Positions 7,087 to 15,099 of a stretch of DNA of 64,000 bases are shown one piece after another. The position numbers were made by a program, and so were the translations under genes. Under the pieces are notes generated by a model. It did no database searches. It was given only the letters and a program-made list of their open reading frames with translations, and was not told the DNA's origin. The stretch is from Rubrobacter xylanophilus DSM 9941 (GTDB taxonomy: Bacteria > Actinomycetota > Rubrobacteria > Rubrobacterales > Rubrobacteraceae): NCBI RefSeq assembly GCF_000014185.1, contig NC_008148.1, forward strand, positions 2,398,001 to 2,462,000, written 5' to 3'. Position 1 is the first letter of the stretch; the number at the start of each line of letters is the position of its first letter.

Positions 7087-7857
7087 ATGGGCAGACTCAG
7101 CGGTCGGGTTGCGGTTGTCACGGGAGCGGCGCGGGGCATAGGCGCTGCGGAGGCCATCCGGCTGGCGCAGGACGGGGCGAGCGTGGCGGTGCTGGACCTG
7201 TCCGCCGAGGCGTGCGGCGAGACGGTGGAGGCGGTAGAGGCCACCGGCGCGGAGGCTCTCGCCCTGGCGTGCGACGTATCCGATGCCGGGCAGGTGGAGG
7301 GCGCGCTCGAGGAGGTCGTGGGGCGCTTCGGGCGGCTGGACATCCTGGTGAACAACGCCGGGATCATCCGGGACAACCTCTCGTTCAAGATGAGCGAGGA
7401 GGACTGGGACCTGGTGCTCGACGTCCACCTCAAGGGCAGCTTTCTGTGCTCCCGGGCGGCCCAGAAGTACATGGTGGAGCAGAACTACGGCAAGATAGTC
7501 AACACCAGCTCCGTGGTGGCGCTCGGCAACCGGGGGCAGGCCAACTACTCCTCGGCGAAGGCCGGGCTGCAGGCGCTCACCCGCACGCTCGCGCTGGAGC
7601 TGGGGCGCTTCAACATAAACGTCAACGCGGTCGCCCCCGGCTGGATCGAGACGGAGATGACCAAGGAGGCCGCCGAGCGGGTGGGGATGACCATAGAGGA
7701 GATGAAGGAGAAGTTCGCAAAGACCATCCCCCTCAGGCGCTTCGGGCGGGTGGACGACATCGCCAACGTGGTGGCCTTCCTGGTCTCCGACGAGGCCTCC
7801 TACATAAGCGGCGAGACGATCTACGTGGCCGGGGGTCCGGCGAGCGCGGTCGTCTAG
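7087..7857 (+). CDS. SDR-family 3-oxoacyl reductase, FabG-like
   Basis: NAD(P)-dependent short-chain dehydrogenase of 256 residues. TGAARGIG at the N-terminus, NNAG, and the catalytic Tyr154/Lys158 in NYSSAKAG are all present. It is close in sequence style to phaB, and the two genes sit head to tail, suggesting duplication. However, it has its own promoter, and an insertion-like stretch (KEAAERVGMTIEEMKEKFAK) in the substrate loop points to a different substrate. A GTG 14 codons upstream is in frame, but AAAGGTGAGAAG immediately precedes ATG 7087. Probable role: reduction of a 3-ketoacyl thioester or a secondary alcohol; the substrate is not determinable here. Confidence 0.85.
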   Translation: MGRLSGRVAVVTGAARGIGAAEAIRLAQDGASVAVLDLSAEACGETVEAVEATGAEALALACDVSDAGQVEGALEEVVGRFGRLDILVNNAGIIRDNLSFKMSEEDWDLVLDVHLKGSFLCSRAAQKYMVEQNYGKIVNTSSVVALGNRGQANYSSAKAGLQALTRTLALELGRFNINVNAVAPGWIETEMTKEAAERVGMTIEEMKEKFAKTIPLRRFGRVDDIANVVAFLVSDEASYISGETIYVAGGPASAVV

Positions 7858-7914
7858 AGAAGGGCCGGGGACCGGATGGCACCCGCCCTCCAACGCGCGT
7901 CCCGGCAGCGGGAG

Positions 7915-7977
7915 AGCCCCGATCTCCGCGAGGCGCGGAAGCCCGAGGGAGAGCGCTCGCGACCTCGGGCCGGGGCT
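7915..7977 (+). other. predicted three-way-junction RNA element
   Basis: Three perfect helices nest exactly: closing helix 7915-7921/7971-7977, hairpin 7925-7930/7934-7939 with a three-base loop, and hairpin 7941-7948/7963-7970 whose loop holds GAGCGCTC. Only four bases at the junction are unpaired, and TTA follows at 7978. It may be an elaborate terminator of the SDR gene or the end of a small RNA. I recognise no named family. Confidence 0.5.
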
Positions 7978-7981
7978 TTAT

Positions 7982-8014
7982 CCGCCCGCGGCGCGACGGT
8001 CGCGCCGCGGGCGG
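7982..8014 (+). terminator. strong GC hairpin upstream of TPP riboswitch
   Basis: A 14-bp perfect stem (7982-7995 with 8001-8014) has a five-base loop, ACGGT. It stands between the SDR gene and the thiamine promoter and insulates the two transcripts. Confidence 0.65.
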
Positions 8015-8026
8015 CGGGCGGCCTTG

Positions 8027-8035
8027 TGGTATAGT
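8027..8035 (+). promoter_or_regulatory. extended -10 promoter of thi operon
   Basis: TGG directly precedes TATAGT (8030-8035), an extended -10 element. No good -35 is visible. Transcription would begin near 8042, just before the riboswitch. Confidence 0.5.
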
Positions 8036-8048
8036 GTCTTGCGAAGCA

Positions 8049-8193
8049 GCGCTGGGGGTGCCTCGGTAGGGGCTGAGAGCAGACCCTTGGAACCTGAACC
8101 GGTTAGCACCGGCGTAGGGAAGCGCGGATAGGGGTAGCGAGACTGGCGTTGCCGCCGCGCCTCCGCGACGGAGGTCTGCGGCGGCTCTCTTCT
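8049..8193 (+). promoter_or_regulatory. TPP riboswitch with terminator
   Basis: The aptamer (8049-8125) has the conserved THI-box elements: GGGGGTGCC, CTGAGA, ACCCTTGGAACCTGA and the closing CGTAGGGAAGCG. P1 is GCGCT (8049-8053) with AGCGC (8121-8125). It is followed by a hairpin at 8151-8185 made of GCCGCCGC/GCGGCGGC with an inner CCTCCG/CGGAGG stem, then TCTCTTCT. This indicates transcription termination when thiamine pyrophosphate is bound. It controls thiE and thiS-thiG. Confidence 0.93.
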
Positions 8194-8225
8194 GCCGGGG
8201 CCGCGGTCAGGAGGAGGCCGGCCCT

Positions 8226-8984
8226 GTGGAGGACCGCTTTCAGATACACCTCATAACCGACCGCAGGCGGGCCCGGATCGGGCTGGAGGAGGCGGTGCTC
8301 GCCGCGCTGCGCGGCGGGGTGGACTGGGTGCAGCTGCGCGAGAAGGGCGGACCCGCGGCCGGACTGTACGAGACGGCCCTGCGGATCGCACCCGAGGCCC
8401 GCAGGCGGGGCGTCGGGGTGCTCGTAAACGACCGGGTGGACGTCGCGCTCGCCGCCGGGGCCGACGGGGTGCACCTGGCGGCCAGGAGCCTCCCGCCCGC
8501 GGTGGCCCGCTCCCTCATCTCGGGCGGGATGCTGCTCGGGGTGTCGGTGCACAGCCTGCAGGAGGCCCGCCGGGCCGTGGAGGGCGGGGCGGACTACGTA
8601 ACCTTCGGCCACGTCTACCCCACCGCCTCCAAGCCCGGACTCCCGCCCCGGGGGGTCAGGGAGCTGGCCCGGATCGTAGAGTCCGTGGAGGTGCCGGTGC
8701 TCGCGGTGGGGGGCATAGACGCCTCCAACGTGAGGGAGGTGCTCTCCACCGGGGCCAGCGGGATAGCGGTGATCTCGGCGATCCTCGCCGCCGCAGACCC
8801 GGAGGGGGCGGCGCGGCGGCTGCGCCGGGCCGTGGACGATCTCCCCCACCGTCCCAGGCGCCCCATGCCGGAACCCAGGAGAGGAGGAGGCGATGCGGAT
8901 AAGGCTCAACCAGGAGAGCGTGGAGCTCGACGGCGGCCGGCTCACCGTGCGGCGGCTGCTCGAGGAGAGGAGGATCCCGGATAA
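8226..8984 (+). CDS. thiE: thiamine-phosphate synthase ThiE
   Basis: Joins the pyrimidine and thiazole phosphates to make thiamine phosphate. It is a TIM-barrel with family motifs HLITDR, WVQLREKGG, VLVNDRVDVALAAGADGVHL, DYVTFGHVYPTASKPG and VLAVGGI. The GTG start is ten bases after AGGAGG. The reading frame is 252 residues, longer than the usual 200-225. The last 31 codons overlap thiS-thiG (8893 onward) and encode a low-complexity Arg/Gly/Pro tail. The tail may be genuine read-through of the old stop, or the result of a frameshift near 8870. It is the first gene under the TPP riboswitch. Confidence 0.92.
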   Translation: MEDRFQIHLITDRRRARIGLEEAVLAALRGGVDWVQLREKGGPAAGLYETALRIAPEARRRGVGVLVNDRVDVALAAGADGVHLAARSLPPAVARSLISGGMLLGVSVHSLQEARRAVEGGADYVTFGHVYPTASKPGLPPRGVRELARIVESVEVPVLAVGGIDASNVREVLSTGASGIAVISAILAAADPEGAARRLRRAVDDLPHRPRRPMPEPRRGGGDADKAQPGERGARRRPAHRAAAARGEEDPG

Positions 8985-9876
8985 GGCCATCGTCGTCGCG
9001 GTGAACGGCGAGGTCGTCCCCCGGGAGGAGTGGGGTTCAAGAGCCCTCTCCGAGGGCGACGAGGTCGAGATCGTACACGCCGTCGCCGGGGGCAGCGGGG
9101 AGGACGAGCTGGAGATAGCCGGCGTGCGGTTCTCCTCCCGGCTCTTTCTCGGGACCGGCAAGTACGAGGACATGGAGACCATGCGGGAGGCCCTGGAGCG
9201 CTCCGGGACCGAGATGGTGACCGTGGCCGTGCGGTACATGGACCTCTCCGGGGAGCGCTCCATCCTGCAGGAGCTCGACCTCTCCCGCTACCGGCTGCTC
9301 CCGAACACCGCCGGGGCGACCACCGCGGAGCAGGCCGTAAAGATGGCCCGCCTCGCCCGGGAGGCGACCGGGACCAACTGGGTGAAGCTGGAGGTCATCG
9401 GCGACCAAAAGACCCTCTGGCCGGACACCGGGGCCACCGTGGAGGCCACGAAGGAGCTGGTGGCGGAGGACTTCGTCGTCCTGCCGTACACCAGCACCGA
9501 CCTCGTCGCCGCCATCCGGCTCGAGGAGGCGGGGGCCGCCACCGTCATGCCCCTCGCCTCCCCCATCGGGAGCGGGCAGGGGATGCCCGACTGGGCCTCC
9601 ATCAGCAGGATCGTCGAGCGCATCACCGTCCCGGTGGTGGTGGACGCCGGGCTCGGGGTGCCCTCCGACGCGGCCTTCGCCATGGAGCTGGGGGCCGACG
9701 CGGTGCTGGTGAACACCGCCATAGCCCGCGCGGGGAACCCGCCGCAGATGGCGGAGGCGATGAAGCTCGGGGTCAGGGCCGGGCGCCTCGCCTACCTCGC
9801 GGGCCGGATGCCCGTGAGCCGGTACGCGGTACCCTCGAGCCCGACCCGGGGCGTCCCGGCGGCGTCCGAAAGCTGA
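8893..9876 (+). CDS. thiSG: ThiS-ThiG fusion: sulfur carrier plus thiazole synthase
   Basis: Makes the thiazole phosphate of thiamine from deoxyxylulose phosphate, a glycine-derived imine and sulfur. Residues 1-67 are a beta-grasp ThiS domain ending in AVAGG (Gly66-Gly67). Residues 70-327 are ThiG, with FLGTGKYEDMETM, the Schiff-base Lys165 in NWVKLEVIGD, and VVDAGLGVPSDAA. In standalone ThiS the Gly-Gly is the C-terminus that is adenylated and thiocarboxylated. Here it is internal and followed at once by SGEDELEIAG, so either the protein is cleaved or chemistry differs. GGAGAGGAGG precedes the ATG. No thiF, thiO/thiH or thiD is in view. Confidence 0.93.
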   Translation: MRIRLNQESVELDGGRLTVRRLLEERRIPDKAIVVAVNGEVVPREEWGSRALSEGDEVEIVHAVAGGSGEDELEIAGVRFSSRLFLGTGKYEDMETMREALERSGTEMVTVAVRYMDLSGERSILQELDLSRYRLLPNTAGATTAEQAVKMARLAREATGTNWVKLEVIGDQKTLWPDTGATVEATKELVAEDFVVLPYTSTDLVAAIRLEEAGAATVMPLASPIGSGQGMPDWASISRIVERITVPVVVDAGLGVPSDAAFAMELGADAVLVNTAIARAGNPPQMAEAMKLGVRAGRLAYLAGRMPVSRYAVPSSPTRGVPAASES

Positions 9877-9892
9877 ACGCGCCACCCGCTGC

Positions 9893-9920
9893 TTGGGAAA
9901 CCGGCGCTCCCCCGTAGGCT
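9893..9920 (+). promoter_or_regulatory. promoter of VOC gene
   Basis: TTGGGA (9893-9898) and TAGGCT (9915-9920) are 16 bases apart, 36 bases before the ATG. Confidence 0.4.
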
Positions 9921-9956
9921 CATCGGGCACGTATCCGTGTGGGCGAGGAGGCCGCG

Positions 9957-10805
9957 ATGGGAAAGAGGGATCGCTACGCGCCGGGCACCTTCTCCTGGGT
10001 GGAGCCGGCGACGACGGACCCGCAGGGCGCGAAGGCGTTCTACGGCGAGCTGTTCGGCTGGGAGGCCGAGGACATGCCGGCCGGCGAGTCGGCGACGTAC
10101 ACGATGCTGAGCCTGGACGGCGACCACGTCGGCGGCCTCTACGGGATGGACGCCGGGCAGAGGGAGCGGGGCGTGCGGCCCTACTGGTTCGGCTACGTGA
10201 GCGTCGAGGAAGCCGACGCCGCGGCGGTCAGGGCGCACGAGCTGGGCGGGGCGGTGATCGAGGAGCCCTTCGACGTCCTGGACGCCGGCAGGACGGCGGT
10301 CGTGCAGGATCCCACGGGCGCGATGCTCGCCGCCTGGGAGCCGCGGCAGCGCGCCGGCGCCGGCCGGGTCAACGACCCCGGGTGCCTCACCTGGAACGAG
10401 CTGCAGACGCGCGAGCCGGAGAAGGCGGCGACCTTCTACGAGGGCCTCTTCGGCTGGCAGACCGAGCCCATCCGGGAGGACGGGAGGACGGTCTACGTCA
10501 CGATCAAGACCTCCGGCGGCCGGCCGAACGGGGGCATCCTGCCGCTGGACGAGGCGCACGGAGACGCGCCCTCCTTCTGGCTGCCGTACTTCACCGTCGC
10601 CTCCTGCGACGGGGCAGCCGCGAGGGTGGAGGCGCTCGGCGGCGGCGTCACGGCGGGCCCGATGGAGCTGGGGGCCGGCAGGGTCGCCGTGGCCCGCGAC
10701 CCGCAGGGCGAGGCCACACCTTTTCAGGGGTTCAGGACGAGCTTGCCGGTCGTCCTGCGGCCCTCCAGATCGGCGTGGGCGCGGGCGGCCTCCGCCAGCG
10801 GGTAG
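9957..10805 (+). CDS. tandem VOC (glyoxalase/bleomycin-resistance fold) protein
   Basis: Two VOC domains of about 130 residues each. The first begins GTFSWVEPATTDPQGAKAFYGELFGW and the second GCLTWNELQTREPEKAATFYEGLFGW. This is the arrangement of glyoxalase-like proteins often annotated as hydroxylases or resistance proteins; the substrate is unknown. The ATG at 9957 follows GAGGAGG. The last 27 codons overlap the convergent oxidoreductase (10724 onward) and read FRTSLPVVLRPSRSAWARAASASG, unlike the usual short end after a DPQG motif. An alternative frame after 10710 gives a tail closer to the family, so a one-base lesion is possible. Confidence 0.8.
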   Translation: MGKRDRYAPGTFSWVEPATTDPQGAKAFYGELFGWEAEDMPAGESATYTMLSLDGDHVGGLYGMDAGQRERGVRPYWFGYVSVEEADAAAVRAHELGGAVIEEPFDVLDAGRTAVVQDPTGAMLAAWEPRQRAGAGRVNDPGCLTWNELQTREPEKAATFYEGLFGWQTEPIREDGRTVYVTIKTSGGRPNGGILPLDEAHGDAPSFWLPYFTVASCDGAAARVEALGGGVTAGPMELGAGRVAVARDPQGEATPFQGFRTSLPVVLRPSRSAWARAASASG

Positions 10806-11731
10806 CGCCCGCCGATGTTCAGCCGCAGCCGCCCCGACGAGAGCCAGGAGAGGATCTCGCGAAGCGCCTCCCCGGTCCTGCCCCGCAGCCGGGGGTCGGA
10901 GAGGTAGCGGGCGAGCCAGAACCCGCTCACGGTCTGCTGCTTGCGCATCAGCTCCAAGAGCGGCACCTCCGAGCGCTCGCCGCTCGCCGAGCCGTAGACC
11001 ACCATCCGGCCCGAGGGCGCGAGGCACCCCAGGTTCTTGCGCGGGAAGTCCCCGCCGACCATCTCCAGGATCACGTCAGCCCCCCGCCCGCCGGTGGCCT
11101 CGCGGACCCTCTCCGGCCAGCCCTCCTCCGTGCTCTCCGGCCAGCCCTCCTCCGTGTAGTCGATCAGGACGTCCGCCCCCAGCGAGCGCGCCACCTCCAG
11201 CTTCTCCGGGCTGCTGGCGGTGGCCACGACCCGCCTGGCCCCCAGCAGCCTCGCCATTTGGACCGCCAGGTACCCCACGCCGCCGGCCGCGGCATGCACC
11301 AGCACCGTCTCCCCCTCCGCCAGCCGGGCGGAGTCCCGGAGGACGAGGTAGGCCGTGAGCCCCTGCAGGGGGATCGCCGCCGCCTCGTCGAAGCCGAGCC
11401 CCTCCGGCACGGGGATGAGGCCGGAGGCCGGGACCAGGGCGTACTCGGCATACCCGCCCTCCCCTACGAGGGCGGCCACCCGCTCCCCGACCGAGACCCC
11501 CTCCACCCCGGGCCCCGCTTCGGCCACCACCCCCGCGACCTCAGAACCGGGGACGAAGGGGAGGCTCTGGGGGGCGAGGTAGCGGTTGCGGCGGCGCATG
11601 GCGTCGGCGTAGTTTACCCCGGCGGAGCGCACCTCCACCAGCACCTGCCCCTCGCCGGGCTCCGGGCGCTCCACCTCGACGTGCTCCAGAACCTCCGGGC
11701 CGCCGAACTCCCTGACCAGGATCGCCTTCAT
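10724..11731 (-). CDS. zinc-less quinone oxidoreductase (MDR superfamily)
   Basis: NADPH:quinone reductase/zeta-crystallin-like protein of 335 residues. The N-terminal GroES-like domain has GVNYADAMRRRN, and the Rossmann domain has VLVHAAAGGVGYLAVQMARLLGA. Catalytic-zinc ligands are absent, as expected for the quinone-reductase branch. Residues around 190-205 contain EEGWPEST followed by EEGWPE, the product of a perfect 24-bp tandem duplication. The start MKAILVREFGGPEVL is the family's normal N-terminus. It is divergent from the CoA-transferase gene and convergent, with overlap, on the VOC gene. Function beyond NADPH-dependent reduction is uncertain. Confidence 0.88.
   Translation of the reverse strand: MKAILVREFGGPEVLEHVEVERPEPGEGQVLVEVRSAGVNYADAMRRRNRYLAPQSLPFVPGSEVAGVVAEAGPGVEGVSVGERVAALVGEGGYAEYALVPASGLIPVPEGLGFDEAAAIPLQGLTAYLVLRDSARLAEGETVLVHAAAGGVGYLAVQMARLLGARRVVATASSPEKLEVARSLGADVLIDYTEEGWPESTEEGWPERVREATGGRGADVILEMVGGDFPRKNLGCLAPSGRMVVYGSASGERSEVPLLELMRKQQTVSGFWLARYLSDPRLRGRTGEALREILSWLSSGRLRLNIGGRYPLAEAARAHADLEGRRTTGKLVLNP
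11109..11156. repeat. 24-bp perfect tandem duplication inside an oxidoreductase gene
   Basis: Positions 11109-11132 and 11133-11156 are identical. The unit is a multiple of three, so it adds eight residues without shifting the frame. Confidence 0.95.
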
Positions 11732-11748
11732 CCCGCAGCCTCCCTCTC

Positions 11749-11776
11749 TCGACCGGCCTCTTCGCTCCGCTACACT
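11749..11776 (+). promoter_or_regulatory. promoter of CoA-transferase, predicted leaderless
   Basis: TCGACC (11749-11754) and TACACT (11771-11776) are 16 bases apart. The ATG at 11783 is six bases after the -10 box with no ribosome site, so the transcript should start at the ATG. Confidence 0.5.
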
Positions 11777-11782
11777 ATAGCC

Positions 11783-12952
11783 ATGCGGGAAGCGGCTTTC
11801 GGGCTGCCCCTCCGGGGGCTCAGGGTTCTGGACCTCTCGCGGGTTCTGGCCGGTCCCTACGCCACGACGGTGCTCGGGGACCTGGGGGCGGACGTGATCA
11901 AGGTCGAGCACCCCGAGCGCGGCGACGACACCCGCAGCTGGGGGCCGCCCTTCGCCGGGGGCGAGTCGGCGTACTTTCTCTCCGCCAACCGCAACAAGCG
12001 CTCGGTGGCGCTGGACCTCAAGACGCCCGAGGGGCTGAAGAAGGCGCGGGAGCTCGCCGCGGGGGCCGACGTGCTCGTGGAGAACATGCGGCGCGGCGCG
12101 CTGGAGAGGCTCGGGCTCGGGTACGCGGCGCTGCGGGAGAGGAACCCCGGCCTCATCTACTGCTCCATCACCGGCTTCGGCCCGGGCCCGGACCAGGGGC
12201 GGCCCGGCTACGACTTCCTCGTGCAGGCGCGGGCCGGGATCATGGGGATAACCGGCTGGCCCGGGGGGCCGCCGACGAAGGTGGGCGTGGCGGTCGCGGA
12301 CGTCGTCTGCGGGCTGTACGCGGCGGTGGCCGTCCTGGCCGCGCTGCGCCGGCGCTCGGAGACCGGAGAGGGGGCCCGCATCGAGGTGCCGCTCTTCGAG
12401 AGCGCCCTCTCCTGGCTCGCCAACCGGGCGCAGGAGTACCTGGTCTCCGGGGTGGACACCGGCAGGCTGGGCAACGACCACCCCACCATCGTCCCCTACC
12501 GGACCTTCGAGGCCTCGGACAAGACCTTCGCCGTCGCGGTGGGCAACGACGCGCAGTTCGCCCGGCTGTGCCGGGCGATCGGGCGCGAAGATCTGGCCGA
12601 AGACGGGCGCTTCGCCGACAACCCGGGGCGGGTCGCCAACCGCGAGGAGCTGGTGGCGGAGCTGCAGAAGACCTTCTCCGGGCGGACCGCCGCGGAGTGG
12701 GTGCAGCGCATCGGGGAGGCCGGGGTCCCCTGCGGCCCGGTCAGCAGCCTCGCCGAGGTCTTCTCCGACCCGCACGTGCTGGGCTGCGGGATCCTGCGGG
12801 AGGTGGATCATCCCGCCGCGGGGGCGCTGAGGATGCTCGCTTCCCCCCTGCTTGTGGACGGGGAGCGCCCCCCCATCCGCCGCCCGCCGCCCACGCTCGG
12901 GGAGCACACGGACGGGGCCGGTTGGGAGGCCGCCCCGGACGGACCCGGATAA
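11783..12952 (+). CDS. CaiB/BaiF (family III) CoA-transferase
   Basis: Transfers CoA between an acyl-CoA and a carboxylic acid. It has 389 residues. The N-terminal motif LRVLDLSRVLAGPYATTVLGDLGADVIKVEHPERGDDTR is diagnostic when split over its parts LDLSRVLAGPYAT and GADVIKVEHPE. The catalytic Asp is in GYDFLVQARAG. The C-terminus is rich in Pro and Gly and ends soon after the family core. The gene precedes the methylcitrate cluster, and activation of a small carboxylate for that pathway is plausible. Substrate cannot be read from sequence. Confidence 0.9.
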   Translation: MREAAFGLPLRGLRVLDLSRVLAGPYATTVLGDLGADVIKVEHPERGDDTRSWGPPFAGGESAYFLSANRNKRSVALDLKTPEGLKKARELAAGADVLVENMRRGALERLGLGYAALRERNPGLIYCSITGFGPGPDQGRPGYDFLVQARAGIMGITGWPGGPPTKVGVAVADVVCGLYAAVAVLAALRRRSETGEGARIEVPLFESALSWLANRAQEYLVSGVDTGRLGNDHPTIVPYRTFEASDKTFAVAVGNDAQFARLCRAIGREDLAEDGRFADNPGRVANREELVAELQKTFSGRTAAEWVQRIGEAGVPCGPVSSLAEVFSDPHVLGCGILREVDHPAAGALRMLASPLLVDGERPPIRRPPPTLGEHTDGAGWEAAPDGPG

Positions 12953-12957
12953 CCCCC

Positions 12958-13053
12958 GGCGCGCCGGAGGCGGAAGTCCCCACGTTGTATCCTTTCTCCG
13001 TGCGGAGAAGAGCCCCCTCCGGCGGCGCGCCGGAGGCGGAAGGTGCGCTTTTT
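12958..13053 (+). promoter_or_regulatory. repeat-rich leader of prpBCD
   Basis: The 19-base sequence GGCGCGCCGGAGGCGGAAG occurs twice, at 12958-12976 and 13024-13042. Between them lies a 7-bp inverted repeat TTCTCCG/CGGAGAA with a two-base spacer (12994-13009). The second copy also forms a hairpin with CCTCCGGC (13016-13036), and TTTTT follows at 13049-13053. This could be a terminator for the CoA-transferase gene, an operator pair, or an attenuator for prpBCD. No clear -35/-10 pair is visible. Confidence 0.5.
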
Positions 13054-13078
13054 GGGAAGAGAGGAAGGAGAAGAGCGC

Positions 13079-13978
13079 GTGAGCGAGTACGGCGCGGCCC
13101 CCTCGCCCGGCGCCCGCCTGAGGCGGGCCTGGGAAGAGGAGAGGCCGCTGCAGGTGGCAGGCGTCATAAACGCCTACGCGGCGATCCTGGCCGAGAGCGC
13201 GGGCTTCAAGGCCCTCTACCTCTCGGGGGCGGGGGTGGCGAACGCCTCCTACGGCCTGCCCGACCTCGGCATGACCAACCTGAACGACGTGCTCTGCGAC
13301 GCCCGCAGGATCACGGGGGTGACCGGCCTGCCGCTGCTGGTCGACGCGGACACCGGCTTCGGGCCCGCGTTCGTGATCGGAAGGACCGTGAGGGAGATGA
13401 TCCGCGCGGGGGTCGCCGGGATCCACATCGAGGACCAGGTGCAGGCCAAGCGCTGCGGCCACCGGCCCGGGAAGGAGCTCGTCGAGCCCGAGGAGATGGC
13501 CGACCGGGTGAAGGCGGCGGTCGCTGCCAAGACCGACCCGGATTTCGTGGTGATGGCCCGCACCGACGCGGTGGCGGTCGAGGGGCTCGACGCGGCCGTC
13601 GGGCGCGCCAGGCTCTACCAGGAGGCGGGGGCGGACGCGATCTTCGCCGAGGCCGTAACGGAGCTCGAGGACTACCGCCGCTTCACGCGGGCCCTGGACG
13701 TCCCGGTGCTCGCCAACATCACCGAGTTCGGCAAGACCCCGCTCTTCACCACCGAGCAGCTCTCCGGGGTGGGGGTCGGGCTCGCGCTCTACCCGCTCTC
13801 GGCGTTCCGGGCGATGAGCGCCGCGGCGCTCAAGGTCTACCGCACGCTCCGGGAGGAGGGCACCCAGAGGGGCGTCGTCGGGGAGATGCAGACCCGCCAA
13901 GAGCTCTACGAGTTTTTGGGCTACGAGGAGTACGAGAAGGAGCTGGACCGCCTGTTCGCGAAGGGTAGGGAGGGATAG
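13079..13978 (+). CDS. prpB: methylisocitrate lyase PrpB
   Basis: Cleaves 2-methylisocitrate to pyruvate and succinate, the last step of the methylcitrate cycle. It has 299 residues, the family length. Metal binding is by DADTGFG and IEDQ; the catalytic Cys126 is in [12 protein letters not shown]. The start GTG 13079 follows GAAGGAG; an earlier in-frame start has no ribosome site. First gene of prpBCD, followed after three bases by prpC. A general carboxyphosphonoenolpyruvate-mutase-family lyase is the alternative, but the operon makes PrpB strongly preferred. Confidence 0.93.
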   Translation: MSEYGAAPSPGARLRRAWEEERPLQVAGVINAYAAILAESAGFKALYLSGAGVANASYGLPDLGMTNLNDVLCDARRITGVTGLPLLVDADTGFGPAFVIGRTVREMIRAGVAGIHIEDQVQAKRCGHRPGKELVEPEEMADRVKAAVAAKTDPDFVVMARTDAVAVEGLDAAVGRARLYQEAGADAIFAEAVTELEDYRRFTRALDVPVLANITEFGKTPLFTTEQLSGVGVGLALYPLSAFRAMSAAALKVYRTLREEGTQRGVVGEMQTRQELYEFLGYEEYEKELDRLFAKGREG

Positions 13979-13981
13979 AGA

Positions 13982-15097
13982 GTGCCGAAGAAGAGCGTCG
14001 GGCTGTCGGGGGCGATCGCCGGGGACACCGCGATCTGTACGGTCGGAAGCTCGGGCGACAGCCTGGAGTACCGCGGCTACCCCATAGAGGAGCTCGCCGA
14101 GAGGGCCACCTTCGAGGAGGTCATGCACCTCCTCATCCGGGGAGAGCTGCCGGACAGGAGGCAGCTCGAGGAGTACACCGGCAGGCTCTCCGGGATGCGA
14201 AAGATCCCGCAGGAGCTAAGGGACGTGCTGGAGCGCATCCCGGCCTCGACCCACCCGATGGAGGTGCTGCGCACCGGCTGCTCGATGCTGGGCACCCTCG
14301 AGCACGAGGGGGAGGGGCGGGACGCGCGGGAGATCGGGGAGCGGCTCATCTCCTGCCTGCCCTCGGTGCTCCTCTACTGGCACCACTTCGCCGGGAGCGG
14401 CAAGAGGATCGAGACCGACACCGGGGAGCACTCCCTCGCCGGGCACTTCCTGCGCCTGCTGCACGGGAGGGAGCCGGGCGAGGAGGAGCGCCGGGCGGTC
14501 GACGTCTCGCTCATCCTCTACGCCGAGCACGAGTTCAACGCCTCGACGTTCACCGCGAGGATCATCGCCTCCACCGGCTCGGACTTCTACTCCGCGATCA
14601 CCGGCGCGATAGGCGCGCTGCGCGGCCCGCTGCACGGCGGGGCGAACGAGGCCGCGATGGCGTTCATCGAGCGCTTCCGGAGCGCCGAGGAGGCCGAGAG
14701 GGGGCTGCGCGAGGCGCTCTCGCGCGGCGAGCGGCTGATGGGCTTCGGGCACCCGGTCTACACCCGCGTGGACCCCCGCTCGGACATCATAAAGGGCTGG
14801 TCCAGGCGGCTCTCCGAGGGGCACGAGGAGGGATACCTCTACGAGGTGAGCGAGCGGATCGAGCGGATCTTGCACGAGGAGAAGAACCTCTTCCCCAACC
14901 TGGACTTCTACAGCGCCTCGGCGTACCGCTTCTGCGGGATCCCCACGGAGATGTTCACCCCGCTCTTCGTCTTCTCGCGCACCTCGGGGTGGACGGCGCA
15001 CGTCATAGAGCAGCGGGAGTCCGGCAAGATCATCCGCCCCTCGGCCAACTACACGGGTCCCGAGAGAAGGCCCTTCGTCCCGCTGGAGGAGCGCTAG
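13982..15097 (+). CDS. prpC: 2-methylcitrate synthase PrpC (citrate synthase family)
   Basis: Condenses propionyl-CoA with oxaloacetate. The 371-residue length fits the short, Gram-positive/actinobacterial type. The motifs [39 protein letters not shown] (catalytic His), [14 protein letters not shown] (second His) and [10 protein letters not shown] (catalytic Asp) are all present. The GTG start is three bases after the prpB stop. Sequence alone does not separate citrate from methylcitrate synthase; position between prpB and prpD decides it. Confidence 0.92.
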   Translation: MPKKSVGLSGAIAGDTAICTVGSSGDSLEYRGYPIEELAERATFEEVMHLLIRGELPDRRQLEEYTGRLSGMRKIPQELRDVLERIPASTHPMEVLRTGCSMLGTLEHEGEGRDAREIGERLISCLPSVLLYWHHFAGSGKRIETDTGEHSLAGHFLRLLHGREPGEEERRAVDVSLILYAEHEFNASTFTARIIASTGSDFYSAITGAIGALRGPLHGGANEAAMAFIERFRSAEEAERGLREALSRGERLMGFGHPVYTRVDPRSDIIKGWSRRLSEGHEEGYLYEVSERIERILHEEKNLFPNLDFYSASAYRFCGIPTEMFTPLFVFSRTSGWTAHVIEQRESGKIIRPSANYTGPERRPFVPLEER

Positions 15098-15099
15098 GA

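Noticed and set aside
6129-7857. phaB and the next SDR as one operon
   Set aside because: A hairpin follows phaB and a separate AT-rich promoter precedes the second gene.
11732-14128. Long minus-strand frame preceding the quinone oxidoreductase
   Set aside because: Antisense of the CoA-transferase and prpB; the oxidoreductase begins at MKAILV (11731).
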